This document shows, one piece after another, positions 1 to 9,512 of a DNA stretch of 64,000 nt. The DNA lies in the NCBI RefSeq assembly GCF_029227915.1, contig NC_079888.1:24222001-24286000 (forward strand). Direction: 5' to 3'. The notes under the pieces are model-generated. The model did no database searches, was not told the origin of the DNA, and saw nothing but the letters and a program-made list of their open reading frames with translations. Origin of the DNA: Hydractinia symbiolongicarpus (lineage: Eukaryota; Cnidaria; Hydrozoa; Anthoathecata; Hydractiniidae). Each line of letters opens with the position of its first letter. Position 1 is the first letter of the stretch. A program made the translations under genes and the position numbers.

Positions 1-203
1 AACTCATTTCCCGAACGATTTTTTAAATTATTTTTTCACCACTAAAACGCATGAGACTTGTAGTTTTCAAAAATGTTTTCATTTTTGATGAGACGCTGAA
101 TAACAGAAGTTTAATCGCCGGCAAACGAAAACCCGCGATTTCCCGTAAATCCCGGGCTTGGCCCGTATAGTCAAAAGTATACAAAGAAAGTACCCAGGGA
201 GTA
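1..203. repeat. Reference monomer (generic subtype)
   Basis: This 203-bp copy is a convenient reference. By hand count it has 42 C and 36 G (about 38% G+C) and 12 CpG dinucleotides. Positions 19-86 are rich in T and A runs; positions 126-168 hold nearly all the GC-rich sequence. It contains three six-base palindromes: GCCGGC, CCCGGG and GTATAC. It carries the rare variant 'gaataacagaag' (most copies read 'gaataaaagaag'), which is shared with the monomer starting at 61,528 and links the two ends of the window. Confidence 0.97.
153..165. other. Short dyad in the GC-rich part of the monomer (CGGGC-TTG-GCCCG)
   Basis: Five bases, CGGGC, are followed by the three-base spacer TTG and the exact reverse complement GCCCG. 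The same dyad recurs in monomers with the 'cccgggcttggcccg' ending. A second version, CCGGC-TTG-GCCGG, is equally self-complementary (for example 6,832-6,844). Other subtypes break it: 'ggcacatatag', 'ggctcctatag', and the 'ggactcggcccg' form, which offers only CCG-GACT-CGG. Whether it forms a cruciform, binds a protein or folds in a transcript is unknown. Confidence 0.6.
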
Positions 204-406
204 AACTCATTTCCCGAACGATTTTTTAAATTACTTTTCCACCACGAAAACGCATGAGACTTGTAGTTTTTAAAAATGTTTTCATTTTTGATGAGACGCT
301 GAATAAAAGAAGTTTAATCGCCGGCAAACGAAAACCTGCGATTTTCCGTAAATCCTGAACTCGGCCCGTATAGTCAAAAGTATACAAGGAAAGTACCCAG
401 GGAGTA
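204..406. repeat. Monomer subtype with 'attacttttccaccacg'
   Basis: The 5' part reads 'aattacttttccaccacg' instead of the usual 'aattattttttcaccact', and the 3' part has 'gattttccgtaaatcctg' and 'tacaagg'. Full or 5' copies start at 204, 2,631, 9,513, 18,621, 20,643, 32,585, 61,731 and 63,552. It normally follows the 'gaaaatcccggactcggccg' subtype or the reference monomer, and precedes the 'cccaaacg' subtype. This makes it a good marker for higher-order repeat register. Confidence 0.93.
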
Positions 407-608
407 AACTCATTTCCCAAACGATTTTTTAAATTATTATTTCACCATAAAAACGCATGAGACTTGTAGTTTTTAAAAATGTTTTCATTTTTGATGAGAC
501 GCTGAATAAAAGAAGTTTAATCGCCGGCAAACGAGAACCCGCGATTTCCCGTAAATCCCAGCTTGGCCCGTATAGTCAAAAGTATACAAAGAAAGTACCC
601 AGGGAGTA
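407..608. repeat. Monomer subtype with 'cccaaacg' and 'attatttcacca'
   Basis: It is marked by 'catttcccaaacg', 'aaattattatttcacca' and 'caaacgagaacccg'. Copies start at 407, 2,834, 61,934 and 63,755; a chimeric copy starts at 32,788. At 9,513, 18,621 and 20,643 it is missing as a separate unit: its 3' half ('gagaacccgcgatttctcg') is fused onto the preceding subtype, which shortens the local HOR by one monomer. Confidence 0.9.
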
Positions 609-1012
609 AACTCATTTCCCGAACGATTTTTTTAATTATTTTTTCACCACTAAAACGCATGAGACTTGTAGTTTTCAAAAATATTTTCATTTTTGATGAG
701 ACGCTGAATAAAAGCAGTGTAATCGCCGGCAAACGAAAACCTGCGATTTCCCTAAATCCCGGACTCGGCCCGTATAGTCAAAAGTATACAAAGAAAGTAC
801 CCAGGGAGTAAACTCATTTCCCGAACGATTTTTTTAATTATTTTTTCACCACTAAAACGCATGAGACTTGTAGTTTTCAAAAATGTTTTCATTTTTGATG
901 AGACGCTGAATAAAAGCAGTGTAATCGCCGGCAAACGAAAACCTGCGATTTCCCTAAATCCCGGACTCGGCCCGTATAGTCAAAAGTATACAAAGAAAGT
1001 ACCCAGGGAGTA
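609..1012. repeat. Two adjacent 202-bp monomers with T7 block and 'agcagtgtaatc'
   Basis: These consecutive copies at 609 and 811 share 'gatttttttaattatt', 'agcagtgtaatcgcc' and 'cctgcgatttccctaaatcc'. They are nearly identical to each other, so they look like a recent one-monomer duplication. The paired arrangement recurs at 62,136-62,540. At 7,491-7,894 and 16,801-17,204 the first of the pair is a chimera with another subtype. Where the pair is single (3,036, 9,715, 18,823, 20,845) the variant reads 'agcagtttaatc'. Confidence 0.9.
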
Positions 1013-1619
1013 AACTCATTTCCAGAACGATTTTTTAAATTATTTTTTCACCACTAAAACGCATAAAACTTGTAGTTTTTAAAAATGTTTTTATTTTTGA
1101 TGAGACGCTGAATAAAAGAAGTTTAATCGCCGGCAAACGAAAACCCGCGATTTCCCGTAAATCCCGGCTTGGCCCGTATAGTCAGAAGTATACAAAGAAA
1201 GTACCCAGGGAGTAAACGCATTTCCCGAACGATTTTTTAAATTATTTTTTCACCACTAAAACGCATGAGACTTGTAGTTTTTAAAAATGTTTTCATTTTT
1301 GATGAGACGCTGAATAAAAGCAGTTTAATCGCCGGCAAACGAAAACCTGCGATTTCCCTAAATCCCGGACTCGGCCCGTATAGTCAAAAGTATACAAAGA
1401 AAGTACCCAGGGAGTAAATTCATTTCCAGAACGATTTTTTAAATTATTTTTTCACCACTAAAACGCATAAAACTTGTAGTTTTTAGAAATGCTTTCATTT
1501 TTGATGAGACGCTGAATAAAAGAAGTTTAATCGCCGGCAAACGAAAACCCGCGATTTCCCGTAAATCCCGGGCTTGGCCCGTATAGTCAAAAGTATACAA
1601 AGAAAGTACCCAGGGAGTA

Positions 1620-1820
1620 AACTCATTTCCCGAACGATTTTTTATATTATTTTTTTACCACTAAACGCATGAGACTTGTAGTTTTCAAAAAAATTTTCAT
1701 ATTTGATGGGACGCTGAATAAAAGAATTTTAATCGCCGGCAAACGAAAACCTGCGATTTCCCTAAATCCCGGACTCGGCCCGTATAGTCAAAAGTATACA
1801 AAGAAAGTACCCAGGGAGTA
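1620..1820. repeat. 201-bp monomer subtype with 'actaaacgc' and 'ttcatatttgatggg'
   Basis: It is one base shorter in 'accactaaacgcatgag' and has 'ttttatattatttttttacc' and 'caaaaaaattttcatattt', with 'gatggg' replacing 'gatgag'. Copies start at 1620, 3643, 5670, 8502, 10322, 12348, 14170, 17812, 19834, 21452, 23478, 25300, 27122 and 33599. A related form with 'caaaaacattttcatattt' lies at about 46,350, 47,156 and 48,170. Its regular recurrence about every 2 kb in the first 34 kb makes it the clearest HOR ruler. Confidence 0.92.
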
Positions 1821-2023
1821 AACTCATTTCCAGAACGATTTTTTAAATTATTTTTTCACCACTAAAACGCATAAGACTTGTAGTTTTTAAAAATGTTTTC
1901 ATTTTTGATGAGACGCTGAATAAAAGAAGTTTAATCGGCGGCAAACGAAAACCCGCGATTTCCCGTAAATTCCGGGCTTGGCCCCTATAGTCAAAAATAT
2001 ACAAAGAAAGTACCGAGGGAGTA

Positions 2024-2225
2024 AACTCATTTCCCGAACGATTTTTTATATTATTTTTTTACCACTAAACGCATGAGACTTGTAGTTTTCAAAAATATTT
2101 TCATATTTGATGGGACGCTGAATAAAAGAATTTTAATAGCCGGCAAACGAAATCCCGCGTTTTCCCGTAAATCCGGGGCTTGGCCCGTATAGTCGAATGT
2201 ATACAAAGAAAGTACCCAGGGAGTA
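2024..2225. repeat. Monomer subtype 'caaaaatattttcatattt' / 'taatagccgg' / 'ccggggcttgg'
   Basis: It shares the shortened 'actaaacgc' and 'gatggg' with the 201-bp subtype, but has 'agaattttaatagccgg', 'gaaatcccgcgttttcccg' and 'gtcgaatg'. Copies start at 2024, 4047, 4656, 8906, 10726, 11537, 12752, 31978, 34003 and 36433, among others. It is followed by a long-T-tract subtype ('aaatttttttttcacc') that ends in 'ccctgtgag'. Confidence 0.9.
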
Positions 2226-2428
2226 AACTCATTTCCCGAACGATTTTTTAAATTTTTTTTTCACCACTAAAACGCATGAAACTTGTAGTTTTCAAAAATG
2301 TTTTCATTTTTGATGAGACGCTTAATGAAAGAGGTTTAATCGCCGGAAAACGAAAACCCGCGATTTCCCGTAAATCCCGGGCTTGGCCCGTATAGTCGAA
2401 TGTATACAAAGAAAGTACCCTGTGAGAA

Positions 2429-2630
2429 AACTCATTTCCAGAACGATTTTTTCAATTATTTTTTCACCACTAAAACGCATAAGACTTGTAGTTTTTAAAA
2501 ATGTTTTCATTTTTGATGAGACGCTGAATAAAAGCAGTTTAATCGCCGGCAAACGAAAATCCGCGATTTCCCGAAAATCCCGGACTCGGCCGTATAGTCA
2601 AAAGTATACAAAGAAAGTACCCAGGGAGTA
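2429..2630. repeat. Monomer subtype 'ccgaaaatcccggactcggccg'-type ending
   Basis: It begins with 'aactcatttccag', has 'gcataagac' and 'aaaagcagtttaatcg', and ends with 'gaaaatcccggactcggccg', in which one C of 'ggcccg' is lost. The preceding monomer always ends 'ccctgtgagaaaac'. Copies start at 2429, 5062, 6276, 7086, 9311, 11132, 13158, 14776, 15586, 18419, 20441, 22262, 24288, 28538, 29348, 31370, 32383 and 36838. Overlapping short open frames on both strands mark this junction, but they are by-products of the repeat. Confidence 0.9.
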
Positions 2631-3949
2631 AACTCATTTCCCGAACGATTTTTTAAATTACTTTTCCACCACGAAAACGCATGAGACTTGTAGTTTTTAA
2701 AAATGTTTTCATTTTTGATGAGACGCTGAATAAAAGAAGTTTAATCGCCGGCAAACGAAAACCTGCGATTTTCCGTAAATCCTGGACTCGGCCCGTATAG
2801 TCAAAAGTATACAAGGAAAGTACCCAGGGAGTAAACTCATTTCCCAAACGATTTTTTAAATTATTATTTCACCACAAAAACGCATGAGACTTGTAGTTTT
2901 TAAAAATGTTTTCATTTTTGATGAGACGCTGAATAAAAGAAGTTTAATCGCCGGCAAACGAGAACCCGCGATTTCCCGTAAATCCCGGCTTGGCCCGTAT
3001 AGTCAAAAGTATACAAAGAAAGTACCCAGGGAGTAAACTCATTTCCCGAACGATTTTTTTAATTATTTTTTCACCACTAAAACGCATGAGACTTGTAGTT
3101 TTCAAAAATGTTTTCATTTTTGATGAGACGCTGAATAAAAGCAGTTTAATCGCCGGCAAACGAAAACCTGCGATTTCCCTAAATCCCGGACTCGGCCCGT
3201 ATAGTCAAAAGTATACAAAGAAAGTACCCAGGGAGTAAACTCATTTCCAGAACGATTTTTTAAATTATTTTTTCACCACTAAAACGCATGAGACTTGTAG
3301 TTTTCAAAAATGTTTTCATTTTTGATGAGACGCTGAATAAAAGAAGTTTAATCGCCGGCAAACGAAAACCTGCGATTTCCCTAAATCCCGGACTCGGCCC
3401 GTATAGTCAAAAGTATACAAAGAAAGTACCCAGGGAGTAAATTCATTTCCAGAACGATTTTTTAAATTATTTTTTTACCACTAAAACGCATAAAACTTGT
3501 AGTTTTTAAAAATGTTTTCATTTTTGATGAGACGCTGAATAAGAGAAGTTTAATCGCCGGCAAACGAAAACCCGCGATTTCCCGTAAATCCCGGGCTTGG
3601 CCCGTATAGTCAAAAGTATACAAAGAAAGTACCCAGGGAGTAAACTCATTTCCCGAACGATTTTTTATATTATTTTTTTACCACTAAACGCATGAGACTT
3701 GTAGTTTTCAAAAAAATTTTCATATTTGATGGGACGCTGAATAAAAGAATTTTAATCGCCGGCAAACGAAAACCTGCGATTTCCCTAAATCCCGGACTCG
3801 GCCCGTATAGTCAAAAGTATACAAAGAAAGTACCCAGGGAGTAAACTCATTTCCAGAACGATTTTTTAAATTATTTTTTCACCACTAAAACGCATAAGAC
3901 TTGTAGATTTTAAAAATGTTTTCATTTTTGATGAGACGCTGAATAAAAG

Positions 3950-5170
3950 AAGTTTAATCGGCGGCAAACGAAAACCCGCGATTTCCCGTTAATTCCGGGC
4001 TTGGCTCCTATAGTCAAAAGTATACAAAGAAAGTACCCAGGGAGTAAACTCATTTCCCGAACGATTTTTTGTATTATTTTTTTACCACTAAACGCATGAG
4101 ACTTGTAGTTTTCAAAAATATTTTCATATTTGATGGGACGCTGAATAAAAGAATTTTAATAGCCGGCAAACGAAATCCCGCGTTTTCCCGTAAATCCGGG
4201 GCTTGGCCCGTATAGTCGAATGTATACAAAGAAAGTACCCAGGGGGTAAACTCATTTCCCGAACGATTTTTTAATTTTTTTTTTTCACCACTAAAACGCA
4301 TGAAACTTGTAATTTTCAAAAATGTTTTCATTTTTGATGAGACGCTTAATGAAAGAAGTTTAATCGCCGGAAAACGAAAACCCGTGATTTCCCGTAAATC
4401 CCGGGCTTGGCCCGTATAGTCGAATGTATACAAAGAAAGTACCCTGTGAGAAAACTCATTTCCAGAACGATTTTTTTAATTATTTTTTCACCACTAAAAC
4501 GCATAAGACTTGTAGTTTTTAAAAATGTTTTCATTTTTGATGAGACGCTGAATAAAAGAAGTTTAATCGGCGGCAAACGAAAACCCGCGATTTCCCGTTA
4601 ATTCCGGGCTTGGCTCCTATAGTCAAAAGTATACAAAGAAAGTACCCAGGGGGTAAACTCATTTCCCGAACGATTTTTTGTATTATTTTTTTACCACTAA
4701 ACGCATGAGACTTGTAGTTTTCAAAAATATTTTCATATTTGATGGGACGCTGAATAAAAGAATTTTAATAGCCGGCAAACGAAATCCCGCGTTTTCCCGT
4801 AAATCCGGGGCTTGGCCCGTATAGTCGAATGTATACAAAGAAAGTACCCAGGGGGTAAACTCATTTCCCGAACGATTTTTTAATTTTTTTTTTTCACCAC
4901 TAAAACGCATGAAACTTGTAATTTTCAAAAATGTTTTCATTTTTGATGAGACGCTTAATGAAAGAAGTTTAATCGCCGGAAAACGAAAACCCGTGATTTC
5001 CCGTAAATCCCGGGCTTGGCCCGTATAGTCGAATGTATACAAAGAAAGTACCCTGTGAGAAAACTCATTTCCAGAACGATTTTTTTAATTATTTTTTCAC
5101 CACTAAAACGCATAAGACTTGTAGTTTTTAAAAATGTTTTCATTTTTGATGAGACGCTGAATAAAAGCAG
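3950..5170. repeat. Three-monomer (609 bp) tandem duplication
   Basis: Two copies of a trimer lie side by side with an exact offset of 609 bp (for example 4,047-4,452 with 4,656-5,061). Both share 'tttttgtattatttttttacc', 'agggggtaaac', 'cttgtaattttc' and 'cccgtgatttcccg'. The junction is inside the monomer at 4,453-4,655. Its 5' part is the 'ccag / T7 / gcataag' subtype and its 3' part is the 'aatcggcggc ... ttggctcctatag' subtype. This is the product expected of unequal exchange between misaligned copies. Confidence 0.9.
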
Positions 5171-5263
5171 TTTAATCGCCGGCAAACGAAAATCCGCGAT
5201 TTCCCGAAAATCCCGGACTCGGCCGTATAGTCAAAAGTATACAAAGAAAGTACCCAGGGAGTA

Positions 5264-5466
5264 AACTCATTTCCCGAACGATTTTTTAAATTATATATTC
5301 ACCACTAAAACGCATGAGACTTGTAGTTGTCAAAAATGCTTTCATTTTTGATGAGACGTTTAATGAAAGAGGTTTAATCGCCGGAAAACGAAAACTCCCG
5401 ATTTCCTGTAAATCCCGGGCTTGGCCCGTATAGTCGAATGTATAAAAAGAAAGTACCCTGTGAGTA
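5264..5466. repeat. Monomer subtype 'tagttgtcaaaaatgc' with TATAAAAA
   Basis: It is marked by 'aaattatatattcacc' or 'aaattatttattcacc', 'tagttgtcaaaaatgctttc', 'gacgtttaatgaaagagg', 'aactcccgatttcc' and 'gtataaaaagaaag'. The last change destroys the GTATAC palindrome and creates TATAAAAA (5,441-5,448). The monomer ends 'ccctgtgagtaaaccc'. Copies start at 5264, 6478, 7288, 13360, 14978, 15788, 16598, 24490, 26312, 27930, 28740, 29550, 30358, 31572, 35420 and 37040. Confidence 0.9.
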
Positions 5467-5669
5467 AACCCATTTCCAGAACGATTTTTTAAATTATTTT
5501 TTCACCACTAAAACGCATAAGACTTGTAGTTTTCAAAAATGTTTTCGTTTTTGATGAGACGCTGAATAAAAGCAGTTTAATCGCCGGAAAACGAAATCCC
5601 GCGTTTTCCCGTAAATCCGGGGCTTGGCCCGTATAGTCGAATGTATACAAAGAAAGTACCCAGGGATTA
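5467..5669. repeat. Chimeric monomer marking a two-monomer (404 bp) difference
   Basis: The 5' part ('aacccatttccag', 'gcataag') matches the subtype at 13,563. The 3' part ('gttttcgttttt', 'ggaaaacgaaatcc', 'ccggggcttgg', 'cagggatt') matches the subtype at 13,967. Between those two positions version 2 carries an extra 404 bp, and the alignment offset changes from 8,096 to 8,500 exactly here. Confidence 0.85.
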
Positions 5670-6477
5670 AACTCATTTCCCGAACGATTTTTTATATTAT
5701 TTTTTTACCACTAAACGCATGAGACTTGTAGTTTTCAAAAAAATTTTCATATTTGATGGGACGCTGAATAAAAGAATTTTAATCGCCGGCAAACGAAAAC
5801 CTGCGATTTCCCTAAATCCCGGACTCGGCCCGTATAGTCAAAAGTATACAAAGAAAGTACCCAGGGAGTAAACTCATTTCCAGAACGATTTTTTAAATTA
5901 TTTTTTTACCACTAAACGCATGAGACTTGTAGTTTTCAAAAATATTTTCATATTTGATGGGACGCTGAATAAAAGAATTTTAATAGCCGGCAAACGAAAT
6001 CCCGCGTTTTCCCGTAAATCCGGGGCTTGGCCCGTATAGTCGAATGTATACAAAGAAAGTACCCAGGGAGTAAACTCATTTCCCGAACGATTTTTTAATT
6101 TTTTTTTTCACCACTAAAACGCATGAAACTTGTAGTTTTTAAAAATGTTTTCATTTTTGATGAGACGCTTAATGAAAGAATTTTAATCGCCGGAAAACGA
6201 AAACCCGCGATTTCCCGTAAATCCCGGGCTTGGCCCGTATAGTCGAATGTATACAAAGAAAGTACCCTGTGAGAAAACTCATTTCCAGAACGATTTTTTT
6301 AATTATTTTTTCACCACTAAAACGCATAAGACTTGTAGTTTTTAAAAATGTTCTCATTTTTGATGAGACGCTGAATAAAAGCAGTTTAATCGCCGGCAAA
6401 CGAAAATCCGCGATTTCCCGAAAATCCCGGACTCGGCCGTATAGTCAAAAGTATACAAAGAAAGTACCCAGGGAGTA

Positions 6478-7490
6478 AACTCATTTCCCGAACGATTTTT
6501 TAAATTATTTATTCACCACTAAAACGCATGAGACTTGTAGTTGTCAAAAATGCTTTCATTTTTGATGAGACGTTTAATGAAAGAGGTTTAATCGCCGGAA
6601 AACGAAAACTCCCGATTTCCCGTAAATCCCGGCCTTGGCCCGTATAGTCGAATGTATAAAAAGAAAGTACCCTGTGAGTAAACCCATTTCCAGAACGATT
6701 TTTTAAATTATTTTTTCACCACTAAAATGCATAAGACTTGTAGTTTTTATGAATGTTTTCATTTTTGATGAGACGCTGAATAAAAGAAGTTTAATCGCCG
6801 GCAAACGAAAACCCGCGATTTCCTGTAAATTCCGGCTTGGCCGGTATAGTCAAAAGTATACAAAGAAAGTACCCAGGGAGTAAACTCATTTCCCGAAGGA
6901 TTTTTTAAATCATTTTTTCACCACTAAAACGCATGAAACTTGTAGTTTTCAAAAATGTTTTCATTTTTGATGAGACGCTTAATGAAAGAAGTTTAATCGC
7001 CGGAAAACGAAAACCCGCGATTTCCCGTAAATCCCGGGCTTGGCCCGTATAGTCGAATGTATACAAAGAAAGTACCCTGTGAGAAAACTCATTTCCAGAA
7101 CGATTTTTTTAATTATTTTTTCACCACTAAAACGCATAAGACTTGTAGTTTTTAAAAATGTTTTCATTTTTGATGAGACGCTGAATAAAAGCAGTTTAAT
7201 CGCCGGCAAACGAAAATCCGCGATTTTCCGAAAATCCCGGACTCGGCCGTATAGTCAAAAGTATACAAAGAAAGTACCCAGGGAGTAAACTCATTTCCCG
7301 AACGATTTTTTAAATTATTTATTCACCACTAAAACGCATGAGACTTGTAGTTGTCAAAAATGCTTTCATTTTTGATGAGACGTTTAATGAAAGAGGTTTA
7401 ATCGCCGGAAAACGAAAACTCCCGATTTCCCGTAAATCCCGGGCTTGGCCCGTATAGTCGAATGTATAAAAAGAAAGTACCCTGTGAGTA
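6478..7490. repeat. Four-monomer (810 bp) HOR, first occurrence
   Basis: The order is: 'tagttgtc' subtype (6,478), 'tttttatgaatg' subtype (6,681), 'cccgaagg / aaatcatttttt' subtype (6,883), 'gaaaatcccggactcggccg' subtype (7,086), then the first again at 7,288. The offset is 810 bp. The cycle then breaks at 7,491 in a chimeric monomer. The same tetramer is more amplified at 14,978-16,800 and 27,930-29,752. Confidence 0.88.
6681..6882. repeat. Monomer subtype 'tttttatgaatg' with 'ccggcttggccgg' dyad
   Basis: It begins 'aacccatttccag', has 'tagtttttatgaatg' and ends 'aaattccggcttggccgg', then 'tatagtcaaaag'. Copies start at 6681, 13563, 15181, 15991, 24693, 26515, 28133, 28943, 29753, 30561, 34408, 35623 and 37243. 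It always follows the TATAAAAA subtype or a chimera ending like it. Relative to the reference, both arms of the short dyad are changed together, so self-complementarity is kept. Confidence 0.88.
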
Positions 7491-9512
7491 AACCCATTTC
7501 CAGAACGATTTTTTAAATTATTTTTTCACCACTAAAACGCATGAGACTTGTAGTTTTCAAAAATGTTTTCATTTTTGATGAGACGCTGAATAAAAGCAGT
7601 GTAATCGCCGGCAAACGAAAACCTGCGATTTCCCTAAATCCCGGACTCGGCCCGTATAGTCAAAAGTATACAAAGAAAGTACCCAGGGAGTAAACTCATT
7701 TCCCGAACGATTTTTTTAATTATTTTTTCACCACTAAAACGCATGAGACTTGTAGTTTTCAAAAATGTTTTCATTTTTGATGAGACGCTGAATAAAAGCA
7801 GTGTAATCGCCGGCAAACGAAAACCTGCGATTTCCCTAAATCCCGGACTCTGCCCGTATAGTCAAAAGTATACAAAGAAAGTACCCAGGGAGTAAACTCA
7901 TTTCCAGAACGATTTTTTAAATTATTTTTTCACCACTAAAACGCATAAAACTTGTAGTTTTTAAAAATGTTTTCATTTTTGATGAGACGCTGAATAAAAG
8001 AAGTTTAATCGCCGGCAAACGAAAACCCGCGATTTCCCGTAAATCCCGGCTTGGCCCGTATAGTCAAAAGTATACAAAGAAAGTACCCAGGGAGTAAACG
8101 CATTTCCCGAACGATTTTTTAAATTATTTTTTCACCACTAAAACGCATGAGACTTGAAGTTTTTAAAAATGTTTTCATTTTTGATGAGACGCTGAATAAA
8201 AGCAGTTTAATCGCCGGCAAACGAAAACCTGCGATTTCCCTAAATCCCGGACTCGGCCCGTATAGTCAAAAGTATACAAAGAAAGTACCCAGGGAGTAAA
8301 TTCATTTCCAGAACGATTTTTTAAATTATTTTTTCACCACTAAAACGCATAAAACTTGTAGTTTTTAGAAAAGCTTTCATTTTTGATGAGACGCTGAATA
8401 AAAGAAGGTTAATCGCCGGCAAACGAAAACCCGCGATTTCCCGTAAATCCCGGGCTTGGCCCGTATAGTCAAAAGTATACAAAGAAAGTACCCAGGGAGT
8501 AAACTCATTTCCCGAACGATTTTTTATATTATTTTTTTACCACTAAACGCATGAGACTTGTAGTTTTCAAAAAATTTTTCATATTTGATGGGACGCTGAA
8601 TAAAAGAATTTTAATCGCCGGCAAACGAAAACCTGCGATTTCCCTAAATCCCGGACTCGGCCCGTATAGTCAAAAGTATACAAAGAAAGTACCCAGGGAG
8701 TAAACTCATTTCCAGAACGATTTTTTAAATTATTTTTTCACCACTAAAACGCATAAGACTTGTAGTTTTTAAAAATGTTTTCATTTTTGATGAGACGCTG
8801 AATAAAAGAAGTTTAATCGGCGGCAAACGAAAACCCGCGATTTCCCGTAAATTCCGGGCTTGGCCCCTATAGTCAAAAGTATACAAAGAAAGTACCCAGG
8901 GAGTAAACTCATTTCCCGAACGATTTTTTATATTATTTTTTTACCACTAAACGCATGAGACTTGTAGTTTTCAAAAATATTTTCATATTTGATGGGACGC
9001 TGAATAAAAGAATTTTAATAGCCGGCAAACGAAATCCCGCGTTTTCCCGTAAATCCAGGGCTTGGCCCGTATAGTCGAATGTATACAAAGAAAGTACCCA
9101 GGGAGTAAACTCATTTCCCGAACGATTTTTTAAATTATTTTTTCACCACTAAAACGCATGAAACTTGTAGTTTTCAAAAATGTTTTCATTTTTGATGAGA
9201 CGCTTAATGAAAGAGGTTTAATCGCCGGAAAACGAAAACCCGCGATTTCCCGTAAATCCCGGGCTTGGCCCGTATAGTCGAATGTATACAAAGAAAGTAC
9301 CCTGTGAGAAAACTCATTTCCAGAACGATTTTTTTAATTATTTTTTCACCACTAAAACGCATAAGACTTGTAGTTTTTAAAAATGTTTTCATTTTTGATG
9401 AGACGCTGAATAAAAGCAGTTTAATCGCCGGCAAACGAAAATCCGCGATTTCCCGAAAATCCCGGACTCGGCCGTATAGTCAAAAGTATACAAAGAAAGT
9501 ACCCAGGGAGTA

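Larger units (their letters stand above)
811..7692. repeat. Super-repeat version 1 (6,882 bp, 34 monomers)
   Basis: The run of subtypes starting at 811 restarts at 7,693, giving a unit of 6,882 bp. With offset 6,882, monomers 811-2,630 align with 7,693-9,512. After the one-monomer fusion at 9,513 the offset becomes 6,679 (3,036-4,450 with 9,715-11,130). Further along, 5,062-5,466 align with 13,158-13,562 (offset 8,096), and 5,670-7,490 align with 14,170-15,990 (offset 8,500). The changes between offsets are all whole numbers of monomers, so version 1 and version 2 differ by gains and losses of complete monomers. Confidence 0.82.

Noticed and set aside
126-165. Possible CENP-B box in the GC-rich part of the monomer
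   Set aside because: The consensus needs TTCG, four bases, A, two bases, then CGGG. The satellite has 'tttcccgtaaatcccggg', which lacks TTCG and has T where the A is required.
2383-2631. 82-codon plus-strand frame and overlapping 76-codon minus-strand frame, recurring more than 20 times
   Set aside because: Both strands are open over the same bases of the satellite. Monomer length is not a multiple of three, so the frame is lost in the next unit. These are by-products of the repeat.
4074-4433. Open frame of 119 codons on the minus strand, repeated with small changes at 4,683, 10,753, 11,564, 12,779, 21,883, 22,694, 23,909 and 25,731
   Set aside because: It is simply the reverse strand of two adjacent satellite subtypes that happen to lack stops in one frame. 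Its recurrence follows the duplications, no domain or signal is recognisable, and differences between copies are not concentrated at synonymous sites as far as I can see.
8821-9107. Mobile-element insertion suspected where subtype alignment jumps by one monomer
   Set aside because: The jump is a clean in-register loss of 202 bp of satellite in the other copy (18,013-18,215). There is no target-site duplication, terminal repeat or foreign sequence.
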